The notes beneath the pieces are model-generated. The model saw nothing but the letters and a program-made list of their open reading frames with translations. It did not search any database and was not told the origin of the DNA. Positions 23,355-31,680 of a stretch of 64,000 nt of DNA are shown one piece after another. A program made the position numbers and the translations under genes. The stretch lies in the NCBI GenBank assembly GCA_963765815.1, contig CAVXXT010000001.1, positions 124,001 to 188,000 of the forward strand, given 5' to 3'. How positions within the stretch are numbered: position 1 is the stretch's first letter; the number at the start of each line of letters is the position of its first letter. The stretch is from DATLNF01 sp963765815. GTDB taxonomy: Bacteria; Actinomycetota; Actinomycetes; BP-191.

Positions 23355-24200
23355 CTACGGCTCCGGCTCGTCGCCGCCGCGGCGGAGGTAGCGCTCGAAC
23401 TCCCGCGCGATCTGGTCGCCCGACGCCTCGGGCAGCTCGGTGATGTCGTCGCGCTGCTCGAGCGAGCGCACGTAGTCGGCGACCTCCGAGTCCTCCTCGG
23501 CCAGCTCGTCCACGCCGCGCTCCCACGCCCGGGCGGACTCGGCGAGATCACCCAGCGGTACGCCGATCTCCAGCAGGTCCTCGATCCGGTGCAGCAGCGC
23601 GAGCGACGCCTTGGGGCAGGGCGGCTGCGAGACGTAGTGCGGCACCGCTGCCCAGAACGACACCGACGACAGCTCCGCACGCAGGCACGCGTCGTGGAAC
23701 ACCCCGACGATCCCGGTCGGACCTTCGTAGCGCGATCCGTCGAGCTGCAGGCGCGCCGCGACGGACGCGTCGGACGCGGAGCCGGTCACCGGGATCGGGC
23801 GGGTGTGGGGCGCATCGGCGAGCAGCGCGCCGAGGGTGACGCACATCTCGACCTCGAGCTCGTGCGCGATCGCCAGGAGCTCGTCGCAGAACGCCCGCCA
23901 GCGCATGTTCGGCTCGAGCCCGCGGACCAGGACGACGTCGCGCTCGTCGAGCGTGCACAGCGACAGCCGGGTCGTCGGCCACTGGATGCGCCGCGTCTCG
24001 CCGTTGACCAGCGTCACCGTCGGCCGGTTGACCTGGAAGTCGTAGTAGTCATCGGGGTCGATCGCCGCGATCGGCCGCGCCGACCACGCGATCTCGAGGT
24101 GCTCGACCGCCGCCGTCGCCGCGTCGCCGGCGTCGTTCCAGCCCTCGAACGCTGCGATGAGGACGGGGGAGCGCAGCGGTCCGAAGTCCATCTCGGTCAC
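23355..24200 (-). CDS. PAC2 family protein
   Basis: A 281-residue PAC2 protein (proteasome-assembly-chaperone-2 fold). Signatures are VLIAAFEGWNDAGDAATAA near the N-terminus, FQVNRPTV and VPHYVSQPPCPKASLALL in the middle. The C-terminal helical tail is acidic. Bacterial PAC2 proteins are common in Actinobacteria; a link to the proteasome is plausible but not proven. GTG 24200 has AGGAGGT upstream and overlaps the stop of the hydrolase gene (GTGA), so the two form a unit. Confidence 0.88.
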   Translation of the reverse strand: MTEMDFGPLRSPVLIAAFEGWNDAGDAATAAVEHLEIAWSARPIAAIDPDDYYDFQVNRPTVTLVNGETRRIQWPTTRLSLCTLDERDVVLVRGLEPNMRWRAFCDELLAIAHELEVEMCVTLGALLADAPHTRPIPVTGSASDASVAARLQLDGSRYEGPTGIVGVFHDACLRAELSSVSFWAAVPHYVSQPPCPKASLALLHRIEDLLEIGVPLGDLAESARAWERGVDELAEEDSEVADYVRSLEQRDDITELPEASGDQIAREFERYLRRGGDEPEP

Positions 24201-25105
24201 GTCGCACCTCCTGTCACCTCGTCGACGGCGGCGCGGATGATGCCGGACACCAGCGCCGGCCACTGCAGCGGTACGTCGTGGACCGCTCCGGCCAGGATAA
24301 CGACGCGCGGGTCGCGCAGGGCAGCGGTTGCCGAAGCGATGCCGGCCTGCTTCTCCTCGAGCCACGCTCGACCGCCGTCGTCGTCGGGCACGGTCAGCGG
24401 CTGCGCCACCGCGACCCACGTCGGCGCGTGGATCGCCGAGAGCGTGACCGCGGGGTCGTAGTCCCAGAGAGCGTCGACGACCGCGAGGTGGTGGTCGAGC
24501 CGCAGTCGCGATCGCGCCATGCCGTCGGCGTCAACGCCGAAGATCGGCAGCACCGCTTCCTCGACCTCGGGTGACCACCACTTCGCGAGCGGCCCCTGGG
24601 CGAGCAGCGCCGGCAGGTCCTCGGGCGGGAGGCTGAACTGCGGAGGCGCCAGCGCCTCCCGTGCTTCCTCGCGCGTCCACCGGACAGACGGCGTCGAGAT
24701 CCCACCGTCGACGGCGACGACCGCGAGGGTGCGCTCCGGGTGGGTCGCGCCGAACGCGCAGGCGATCGACGCACCCCACGAGTGGCCGACCACGACGGCG
24801 CGCGACAGGCCGAGGGAGTCGAGCGCGATCGCGACGTCGGCGACGACCGTCGCGGTGTCGTAGCCGTCGTCGGGGGAGTCGGACTCGCCGTGCCCTCGCT
24901 GGTCGAGCGCGACCACCGGCAGCCCGGCGAGTCCCGGCACGACGAGGTTCCAGAACCTCCGCTGCGACGCGAGACCGTGCAGCAGCACGACCGGCGTACC
25001 GGAGCCCGGCCACCGGGTCGCGGCGAGGCGCACGCCGGAGCCGGGTACGACCAGGTCGCGGCCGCCCTGGACGGGTCCGTGCGGTCGGATCGGCGCGAGG
25101 TTCAA
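24197..25105 (-). CDS. Alpha/beta hydrolase
   Basis: A 302-residue alpha/beta hydrolase. VVLLHGLASQRRFW gives the oxyanion region, DQRGHGESDSP follows, and GHSWGASIACAFGA holds the nucleophile Ser. VHDVPLQWP is the likely catalytic His segment. The family covers esterases, epoxide hydrolases and peroxidases. The first available start is TTG 25105 with no clear ribosome site, so the N-terminus is uncertain. Coupled to PAC2 downstream. Confidence 0.85.
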   Translation of the reverse strand: MNLAPIRPHGPVQGGRDLVVPGSGVRLAATRWPGSGTPVVLLHGLASQRRFWNLVVPGLAGLPVVALDQRGHGESDSPDDGYDTATVVADVAIALDSLGLSRAVVVGHSWGASIACAFGATHPERTLAVVAVDGGISTPSVRWTREEAREALAPPQFSLPPEDLPALLAQGPLAKWWSPEVEEAVLPIFGVDADGMARSRLRLDHHLAVVDALWDYDPAVTLSAIHAPTWVAVAQPLTVPDDDGGRAWLEEKQAGIASATAALRDPRVVILAGAVHDVPLQWPALVSGIIRAAVDEVTGGAT

Positions 25106-25121
25106 CGGTCGGACAGGGCCG

Positions 25122-25574
25122 TCAGGTCGTCGCGACGATGAGGATGTCGCACGGCGTGCGGTGCGCCGCGACCGAGGGCACCGAGCCGAGGAGACGTCCG
25201 GTCATCGAGTGCATGCCGCGGTTGCCGACGACGATCAGGTCGACGCCCCGCTCCTGTGCGAGCGTCACCAGCACGTCGACGGGCTCACCCTGGACGGCGA
25301 TGGTCTCGATCTCCACGTCGGCCATCGCCGGGCGCTCGACCGCCGAGCGGAGCACCTCCTCCGCCGGCGTCGCCCCGAGCACCTTGTAGCTGTTGCCGCC
25401 CAGCTCGTCGGCGGCCTGCTTCTGCTCGCGCGGGGAGAGCGGGCGGTACGCCGTGGCGACGATCAGCGCGGCTCCGGCCGAGCGGGCGATGTCGGCGGCG
25501 CGGTCGACCGCGCGGAAGGACGTCTCGGACCCGTCGGTGCCCACCAGCACCTGCTTGTACGACGCGTTCGCCAT
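25122..25574 (-). CDS. Universal stress protein (UspA family)
   Basis: A 150-residue single Usp domain. It starts YKQVLVGTDGSETS and has the ATP-binding pattern G-x2-G-x9-G-S in VVGNRGMHSMTGRLLGSV. ATP-binding Usp proteins respond to starvation, hypoxia or redox stress. ATG 25574 is preceded by GGGAG. The gene is divergent from metH and may be transcribed with the hydrolase and PAC2 genes (16-base gap). Confidence 0.92.
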   Translation of the reverse strand: MANASYKQVLVGTDGSETSFRAVDRAADIARSAGAALIVATAYRPLSPREQKQAADELGGNSYKVLGATPAEEVLRSAVERPAMADVEIETIAVQGEPVDVLVTLAQERGVDLIVVGNRGMHSMTGRLLGSVPSVAAHRTPCDILIVATT

Positions 25575-25729
25575 CTCAGTCTCCCTCACCCGGTGGAGCA
25601 CGGCCCGTTGGAGCACGGCCCGACGAGTGCCCGCCTCGCGTGCCGCGCGCCACCGTATCGCCCGGCAAACGGGTCGCGTCGCGCGGCTACGATGACGGCT
25701 CCGATCCCTGATGCCCGGAGGCTGCCGCG

Positions 25730-28700
25730 GTGCCGTCCGACCTGCTCAGCGCGCTGCGCGAGCGCGTCGTCGTCGCCGACGGCGCGATGGGCACGATGCT
25801 GCAGGCGGCCGACCCGTCCCTGGACGACTTCGAGGGGCTCGAGGGCTGCAACGAGATCCTCAACATCTCCCGCCCGGACATCGTCCGCAGCGTGCACGAG
25901 GCCTACTTCGCCGTCGGCGTCGACGCGGTCGAGACCAACACGTTCGGCGCCAACTGGGCCAACCTCGCCGAGTACGCGATCGAGGACCGCGTCTACGAGC
26001 TGTCCGTCGCGGGGGCGCGGCTGGCCAAGGAGGTCGCGCACGGGTTCTCGACGCCGGACCGGCCGCGCTGGGTCATCGGCAGCGTCGGCCCGGGCACCAA
26101 GCTGCCGACCCTCGGGCACGCGCCGTTCTCGTTGCTGCGCGACGCCTACGAGCAGGAGGCCCGTGGCCTCATCGACGGCGGCGCCGACGCGATCCTGGTC
26201 GAGACGGCGCAGGACCTCCTGCAGGCCAAGGCGGCGCTGATCGGCGCGCGCCGCGCGATGAAGGCCCTCGGGGTCGTCGTACCGCTGCTCGCGCAGGTCA
26301 CCGTCGAGACCACCGGCACGATGCTCCTCGGCACCGAGATCGGCGCGGCGCTGACCGCGCTCGAGCCGCTCGACATCGACCTGATCGGGCTCAACTGCGC
26401 TACCGGCCCGGCCGAGATGGGCGAGCACCTGCGCCACCTCGCGAAGCACGCGCGCGTCGGTCTGTCGGTCATGCCCAACGCCGGCCTGCCCGAGCTCGGG
26501 CCGAACGGCGCGACGTACCCGCTCACGCCGGAGGAGCTGGCAGACGCGCTCGACGTCTTCACGCGCGAGCACGGCATCGCGCTCGTCGGCGGCTGCTGCG
26601 GTACGACGCCCGAGCACCTGCGGCAGGTGGCCGAGCGGGTCCGCGGTCGCGAGCTCGCGCCGCGCCGACCGGTGCCCGACCCGGGCGCGGCGAGCCTCTA
26701 CCAGCACGTGCCGTTCCGGCAGGACCTGTCGGTCCTCATGGTCGGGGAGCGCACCAACGCCAACGGGTCGAAGGCGTTCCGCGAGGCGATGCTCGAGGGC
26801 CGCTGGGACGACTGCGTCGAGATCGCCCGCGATCAGACGCGCGAGGGCGCGCACCTCATCGACGTGTGCGTCGACTACGTCGGTCGAGACGGCACCGCCG
26901 ACATGGCCGAGGCGATCAGCCGCTTCGCCACGGCGAGCACGCTGCCGATCATGCTCGACTCCACCGAGCCGCCGGTGATCGAGGCCGGGCTCGAGCGCAT
27001 CGGCGGCCGGGCGATCATCAACAGCGTCAACTTCGAGGACGGCGAGGGCCCGGAGTCGCGGTTCGCGCGGATCATGCCGATCGTCCGCGAGCACGGTGCC
27101 GCGGCTGTCGCGCTGTGCATCGACGAGGAGGGCCAGGCCCGCACCGTCGAGTGGAAGGTGCGGGTCGCCGAGCGGCTGATCGAGACGCTGACGACGACGT
27201 GGGGGATGCAGGAGTCGGACATCCTCATCGACACCCTGACCTTCACACTCGGCACGGGTCAGGAGGAGTCGCGCGGCGACGGCGTCGCCACCATCGACGC
27301 GATCCGCGAGATCAAGAAGCGCCACCCGCTGGTGCAGACCATCCTCGGCCTGTCCAACATCTCCTTCGGCCTCAAGCCGGCCGCGCGCATCGTCCTCAAC
27401 TCGGTCTTCCTCGCCGAGTGCGTGCGGGCCGGTCTCGACTCGGCGATCGTGCATGCCGCGAAGATCCTGCCGATGTCGCGCATCCCGGACGAGCAGCGCG
27501 AGGTCGCGCTCGACCTGGTCTACGACCGCAGACGTGATGGCTACGACCCGCTGACGAGGTTCCTCGATCTGTTCGAGAACGTCGAGGCTCACTCGTCCGG
27601 TCTCACCAGAGCCGAGGAGCTGGCGGCGCTGCCGCTGTCCGAGCGGCTGTCGCGCCGCATCATCGACGGCGAGCGCAACGGCCTCGAGGCCGACCTCGAC
27701 GAAGCGATGGTCACCCGCCCGCCGCTGGAGATCATCAACGACACCCTGCTCGGCGGGATGAAGGTCGTCGGCGACCTCTTCGGCTCCGGCGAGATGCAGC
27801 TGCCGTTCGTGCTGCAGTCGGCGGAGGTGATGAAGGCCGCGGTCGCGCACCTCGAGCCGCACATGGAGAAGGCCGACACCGAGGGCAAGGGCACCATCGT
27901 CCTGGCCACGGTGAAGGGCGACGTCCACGACATCGGCAAGAACCTCGTCGACATCATCCTGAGCAACAACGGCTACACGGTGATCAACCTCGGCATCAAG
28001 CAGCCGATCTCGGCGATCGTCGAGTCCGCGGAGGAGCACTCCGCCGACGTCATCGGCATGAGCGGCCTGCTCGTGAAGAGCACGGTGATCATGAAGGAGA
28101 ACCTGCAGGAGATGAACTCCCGCGGGATCGCCGGCCGCTTCCCGGTGATCCTCGGCGGCGCGGCGCTCACCCGCGGCTACGTCGAGCAGGACCTGACCGA
28201 GGTGTACGACGGCGACGTGCGCTACGCCCGCGACGCCTTCGAGGGCCTGCGGCTGATGGACGCGGTGATGACTGCCCGCAAGGGCTCGGTGCCCGGTGCC
28301 GCGACGCCGAAGTCCCCGGTCGGCGACGCCGAGGCGAAGGAGCGGGCCGAGCGCATCGCCCGCCGTACCCGCGCGGCCAAGCTGCCCGAGGTCGACGAGA
28401 CGCTGCTGCCGGCGCGCTCGGAGGTGGCGACCGACAACCCGATCCCGACCCCGCCGTTCTGGGGCACCCGGGTGGTCAAGGGCATCGCGCTGGCCGACTA
28501 CGCGAGCTGGCTCGACGAGCGAGCGCTGTTCATGGGCCAGTGGGGCCTGCGCGGGTCCCGCGGGGGCAACGGACCGTCGTACGACGACCTGGTCGAGACC
28601 GAGGGTCGGCCTCGCCTGCGCGCGCTGCTCGCCCAGGTGCAGGCCGAGGGGACCCTCGAGGCCGCGGTCGCCTACGGCTACTTCCCATGTGTCAGCAAGG

Positions 28701-29239
28701 GCGACGACCTCGTCGTCCTGCACGACGACGGCAGCGAGCGGGCGCGCTTCACGTTCCCGCGGCAGCGACGCGATCGCCGGCTCTGCCTCGCCGACTTCTT
28801 CCGCGCCGAGGACTCCGGTGAGGTCGACGTCGTCGCGTTCCACGTCGTGACGATGGGCCGCAAGGTGTCCGAGGTCGCCAACGAGCTGTTCGCCCGCAAC
28901 GCCTACCGCGACTACCTCGAGCTGCACGGGCTCTCGGTGCAGCTCACCGAGGCGCTGGCCGAGCACTGGCACGCCCGGGTCCGCGAGGAGCTCGGCTTCG
29001 GCGCCGAGGACTCCGGCGATCTGTCGTCGATGCTGTCGAAGCAGGCCTACCGCGGCTCGCGCTACTCCTTCGGCTATCCCGCCTGCCCGGACCTCGAGGA
29101 CCAGGCCAAGGTGGCCGAGCTGCTCGAGTGGGAGCGCATCGGCGTTGAGCTGAGCGAGGAGTTCCAGCTCGAGCCGGAGCAGTCGACGTCGGCGATCATC
29201 GTGCACCACCCCGAGGCCAAGTACTTCGCCGCCAGGTGA
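25730..29239 (+). CDS. metH: Cobalamin-dependent methionine synthase
   Basis: 1,169 residues (E. coli MetH has 1,227). Domains in order: homocysteine-binding with the zinc site (GLNCATG and GGCCGTTPEHLR), the pterin-binding methyltetrahydrofolate domain starting MVGERTNANGSKAFREA, the helical cap and B12-binding domain with DVHDIGKNLVD (His is the cobalt ligand), and the reactivation domain ending SAIIVHHPEAKYFA. It transfers a methyl group from methyl-THF to homocysteine. GTG 25730 has GGAGG nine bases upstream, and TACGAT at 25688-25693 is a possible -10. I see no B12 riboswitch in the 155 bases upstream. Confidence 0.97.
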   Translation: MPSDLLSALRERVVVADGAMGTMLQAADPSLDDFEGLEGCNEILNISRPDIVRSVHEAYFAVGVDAVETNTFGANWANLAEYAIEDRVYELSVAGARLAKEVAHGFSTPDRPRWVIGSVGPGTKLPTLGHAPFSLLRDAYEQEARGLIDGGADAILVETAQDLLQAKAALIGARRAMKALGVVVPLLAQVTVETTGTMLLGTEIGAALTALEPLDIDLIGLNCATGPAEMGEHLRHLAKHARVGLSVMPNAGLPELGPNGATYPLTPEELADALDVFTREHGIALVGGCCGTTPEHLRQVAERVRGRELAPRRPVPDPGAASLYQHVPFRQDLSVLMVGERTNANGSKAFREAMLEGRWDDCVEIARDQTREGAHLIDVCVDYVGRDGTADMAEAISRFATASTLPIMLDSTEPPVIEAGLERIGGRAIINSVNFEDGEGPESRFARIMPIVREHGAAAVALCIDEEGQARTVEWKVRVAERLIETLTTTWGMQESDILIDTLTFTLGTGQEESRGDGVATIDAIREIKKRHPLVQTILGLSNISFGLKPAARIVLNSVFLAECVRAGLDSAIVHAAKILPMSRIPDEQREVALDLVYDRRRDGYDPLTRFLDLFENVEAHSSGLTRAEELAALPLSERLSRRIIDGERNGLEADLDEAMVTRPPLEIINDTLLGGMKVVGDLFGSGEMQLPFVLQSAEVMKAAVAHLEPHMEKADTEGKGTIVLATVKGDVHDIGKNLVDIILSNNGYTVINLGIKQPISAIVESAEEHSADVIGMSGLLVKSTVIMKENLQEMNSRGIAGRFPVILGGAALTRGYVEQDLTEVYDGDVRYARDAFEGLRLMDAVMTARKGSVPGAATPKSPVGDAEAKERAERIARRTRAAKLPEVDETLLPARSEVATDNPIPTPPFWGTRVVKGIALADYASWLDERALFMGQWGLRGSRGGNGPSYDDLVETEGRPRLRALLAQVQAEGTLEAAVAYGYFPCVSKGDDLVVLHDDGSERARFTFPRQRRDRRLCLADFFRAEDSGEVDVVAFHVVTMGRKVSEVANELFARNAYRDYLELHGLSVQLTEALAEHWHARVREELGFGAEDSGDLSSMLSKQAYRGSRYSFGYPACPDLEDQAKVAELLEWERIGVELSEEFQLEPEQSTSAIIVHHPEAKYFAAR

Positions 29240-29381
29240 GGTTTCTCCGATGTCTCGGGTCGAGCTTTACTGCGCGCCCGACAGGACCGGAGGGCGTGTC
29301 GTTCGCCTCTGGTGAGACTTGGTCTGTGGTTGGGGGCGACCGAAGCGCCGTCTGGGCCGTTCCAGGTTCTTGGGTGCCGTC

Positions 29382-30056
29382 ATGACGGATGATCTTGCTG
29401 CAGTTCTCTTCGATCTCGATGGGTTGTTGATCGACAGCGAACCGCTCTGGACTGTTGCTGAGACTGAGCTGTTCCTTCGGCTGGGCGATGTTCCCTGGAG
29501 TGACGCCGCTAAGGCGGCGTGCATGGGGCATCGGCTGGATGGTGCCGTGCCGCTGATGCTCGCTTATGCCGGGTCCGACGCGTCGGTCGAGGAGACCGCG
29601 GCGTTCCTGCTGACGCGGATGGTCGAGCTGTTCGCGGCCGGTCTCCCGGTGCGCGACGGCGCGGTCGAGCTGCTCGACGAGCTGGCGGCGCAGGACATCC
29701 CGCTCGCGCTGGTGTCGTCGTCGTACCGCGTTCTCGTCGACGCCGCCCTCGAGGTGCTGGGGCCGAGGTTCGCGTTCACCCTCGGCGGCGACGAGGTGGT
29801 CGCCGCGAAGCCGGACCCGGAGCCCTACCTCACCGCCGCGGCCGCTCTCGGCGCGGATCCCGCACGGTGCGTGGTGCTCGAGGACTCGCGGGCCGGCGTC
29901 GAGTCAGCGCTCGCCGCGGGGATGGCCTGCGTCGCGGTGCCGGAGCTGCAGGTGCTCGCTTCGGCCCCGCGACTGCGGGTCGTGTCGTCGCTTCGTAACG
30001 TCGACGTCGACGCGCTGATCGCGCTCGCGACCGGTCAGGCCGCGCCGATCACGTAG
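29382..30056 (+). CDS. HAD-superfamily hydrolase (beta-phosphoglucomutase/GPP-like)
   Basis: A 224-residue HAD phosphatase. The motif-I nucleophile is in LFDLDGLLIDSE, motif II in LALVSSS, motif III Lys in VVAAKPDPEPY and motif IV in VLEDSRAGVESAL. The cap is of the small helical C1 type. It acts on a phosphorylated metabolite. The first 60 codons and the 140 bases before them are clearly lower in GC, with T-ending codons, while the rest is normal, so the gene looks mosaic. The last 22 bases overlap the convergent secreted-protein gene. Confidence 0.88.
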   Translation: MTDDLAAVLFDLDGLLIDSEPLWTVAETELFLRLGDVPWSDAAKAACMGHRLDGAVPLMLAYAGSDASVEETAAFLLTRMVELFAAGLPVRDGAVELLDELAAQDIPLALVSSSYRVLVDAALEVLGPRFAFTLGGDEVVAAKPDPEPYLTAAAALGADPARCVVLEDSRAGVESALAAGMACVAVPELQVLASAPRLRVVSSLRNVDVDALIALATGQAAPIT

Positions 30057-30655
30057 TCCGCGCCGACGTCGGTGGAGTCGGCGCCGCAGTCGATGCCGCT
30101 GCGCCGGCGGACGTCCTCGTCCGCGCCGATGATCGTCTGCCCCGTGCACGCGTGCGTGTCGGTCAGCGTGACGCCGTCGGCGAGCCCGTGCGACAGCGGC
30201 ACCCACCACTGCAGGCCCTCGGGGATCCAGGTGACGGTGATCTCCTGGCTGTCGTACTCGTAGACGGTCTGGCCGGCCGCGTTGATGACCGCGTCGCAGG
30301 ACCAGAAGGTCGCGTTGGTCGCGGTGTCGGCGAAGCCCAGGTCATGCCCGGACAGCGCCCCACCCCCGAGCCAGTCGTAGGTGACCTTGCCGCCTCCGCA
30401 CTCGCCGTAGTCGAACGCGACGGTGTAGGTGCTCGGCTCCTCGGGAGAGGGCCACTCGGGCAGGCCCAGCGTGATCTGCAGCGTCCGGCCGTCGACCGGG
30501 TGGTCGATGGTCTCGAACGTCGCGTAGAGGACGTCGCGGGTCGGCGACGGGGCGTCACCGCGCGCGTCGACGACCTGCGGGGCCATCGCCGAGCTTGGCC
30601 GGACGAACGGGACGAGGAGCAGGGCGACGAGGCACATCAGGATGCGGCGGTTCAT
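30035..30655 (-). CDS. Secreted protein of unknown function (206 aa)
   Basis: The signal peptide is RRILMCLVALLLVPFVRPSSAMA. The mature part is beta-rich with six cysteines, two of them in YGECGGGKV and FWSCDAV, suggesting disulfides outside the cell. DARGDAPSPTRDVLYATFETID resembles the start of secreted beta-sandwich proteins that begin by describing a solute-binding or surface fold, but I cannot name a family. ATG 30655. Convergent overlap of 22 bases with the HAD gene. Confidence 0.7.
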   Translation of the reverse strand: MNRRILMCLVALLLVPFVRPSSAMAPQVVDARGDAPSPTRDVLYATFETIDHPVDGRTLQITLGLPEWPSPEEPSTYTVAFDYGECGGGKVTYDWLGGGALSGHDLGFADTATNATFWSCDAVINAAGQTVYEYDSQEITVTWIPEGLQWWVPLSHGLADGVTLTDTHACTGQTIIGADEDVRRRSGIDCGADSTDVGADYVIGAA

Positions 30656-30679
30656 GGTGGGACCCCCTGGCGACGGGAG

Positions 30680-30710
30680 CGCGCGGCAGCGATCAGGCTG
30701 CTCCCGCGCG
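30680..30710 (-). terminator. Hairpin downstream of the aldolase gene
   Basis: CGCGCGG-CAGC (30680-30690) pairs with GCTG and, after a 3-base bulge, CCGCGCG (30697-30710) around a 6-nt loop. It stands about 120 bases after the aldolase stop on the minus strand and just upstream of the next start, so termination or attenuation is likely. No U-tract. Confidence 0.45.
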
Positions 30711-30829
30711 CGACGGCTGGGCGTGGTGCCAGCAGTGCCGAGGATCCGTCGGCGCTGCCCTACGCGTCGCACTCGTGGTGCTACCAGGAAGAGCCGCAGC
30801 CGGATCGGGAGGTTCGGACCGAAACCGGA

Positions 30830-31612
30830 TCAGTCGAGCAGGTCGGGCTGCTCCTTGATGATCCGGTCGAAGAGCGGCTGCGCCGACAGCCAGCCGGCCA
30901 GCTCGCTGCCGACCTGCTTGCTGGTGAGCTCGGCCTGGTCCGGGTCGATCAGCCGCGGCGTGCCCGCGGCCATCGCGAGCAGCTGTGCCTGGCACGAGCG
31001 CTCCATCGTCGCGAACCACCACACCGCGGTGTCGACCGACGAGCCGACGGTGAGCAGGCCGTGGTTGCGCAGGATGACGGCCTTGTTGTCGCCGAGGGCG
31101 TGCGCGATGCGCTTGCCCTCCTCGAGGTCGAGCACGACTCCGGTGTAGTCGTCGAAGAGCGAGTGGTCGTTGTAGAACGCGGTGACGTCCTGGGTGATCG
31201 GGTCGAGGGTCTGCGCCAGCGACGAGAACGCCTTGCCGTGGATCGAGTGCGTGTGGGCCGCCGCGACGACGTCGGGACGGGCCTGGTGGACCTGCGAGTG
31301 GATGGCGAACGCCGCGGCGTTGACCGGGTACTTGCCGTCGACGACCTCGCCCTGGTGGTTGACCAGGATCAGGTCGCTCGCCGTGATCTGCGAGAACGGC
31401 ATCGCGAAGGGATTGACCCAGAACGCGTCGGTCCACTCCGGGTCGCGCGCCGTGATGTGGCCGGCGATGCCCTCTTCGAAGCCCATCTTGGAGAACAGCC
31501 GGAAGCCCGCGGCGAGGCGCTGCTTGCGGTAGAGGCGCTCGTCCTCGACCGAGTCGAACGTCGGCGGGATGCGGTAGATGAGATCGGTCTTCGCGGACGG
31601 CATCGCAGGCAC
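30830..31612 (-). CDS. Class II aldolase/adducin domain protein
   Basis: A 260-residue class II aldolase-fold protein. Zinc ligands are His in AAAHTHSIHGKAF and His in LRNHGLLTVG; GHITARDPE is also typical. Relatives include fuculose-phosphate aldolases and the adducin head domain. This full-length subgroup, found in many bacteria, is not tied to a known sugar. GTG 31612 has GGGAG six bases upstream; ATG 31603 is an alternative. No sugar-metabolism genes are adjacent. Confidence 0.85.
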   Translation of the reverse strand: MPAMPSAKTDLIYRIPPTFDSVEDERLYRKQRLAAGFRLFSKMGFEEGIAGHITARDPEWTDAFWVNPFAMPFSQITASDLILVNHQGEVVDGKYPVNAAAFAIHSQVHQARPDVVAAAHTHSIHGKAFSSLAQTLDPITQDVTAFYNDHSLFDDYTGVVLDLEEGKRIAHALGDNKAVILRNHGLLTVGSSVDTAVWWFATMERSCQAQLLAMAAGTPRLIDPDQAELTSKQVGSELAGWLSAQPLFDRIIKEQPDLLD

Positions 31613-31680
31613 GGCAGGCTCCCGGTGGCGGACGACTCGGTGCCGTCAGGATAGGGCGACTCGCGCTGCGCCGGGAAGCG

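Noticed and set aside
25575..25729. Possible cobalamin riboswitch upstream of metH
   Set aside because: Only 155 bases are available and no B12-box-like core or complex fold is visible.
25586..29209. A 1,207-codon open frame antisense to metH, and similar long antisense frames opposite the VWA and dcw genes
   Set aside because: High GC removes stop codons from all frames; these products are Arg/Ala/Gly/Asp-rich, carry no domains, and lie opposite strongly conserved genes.
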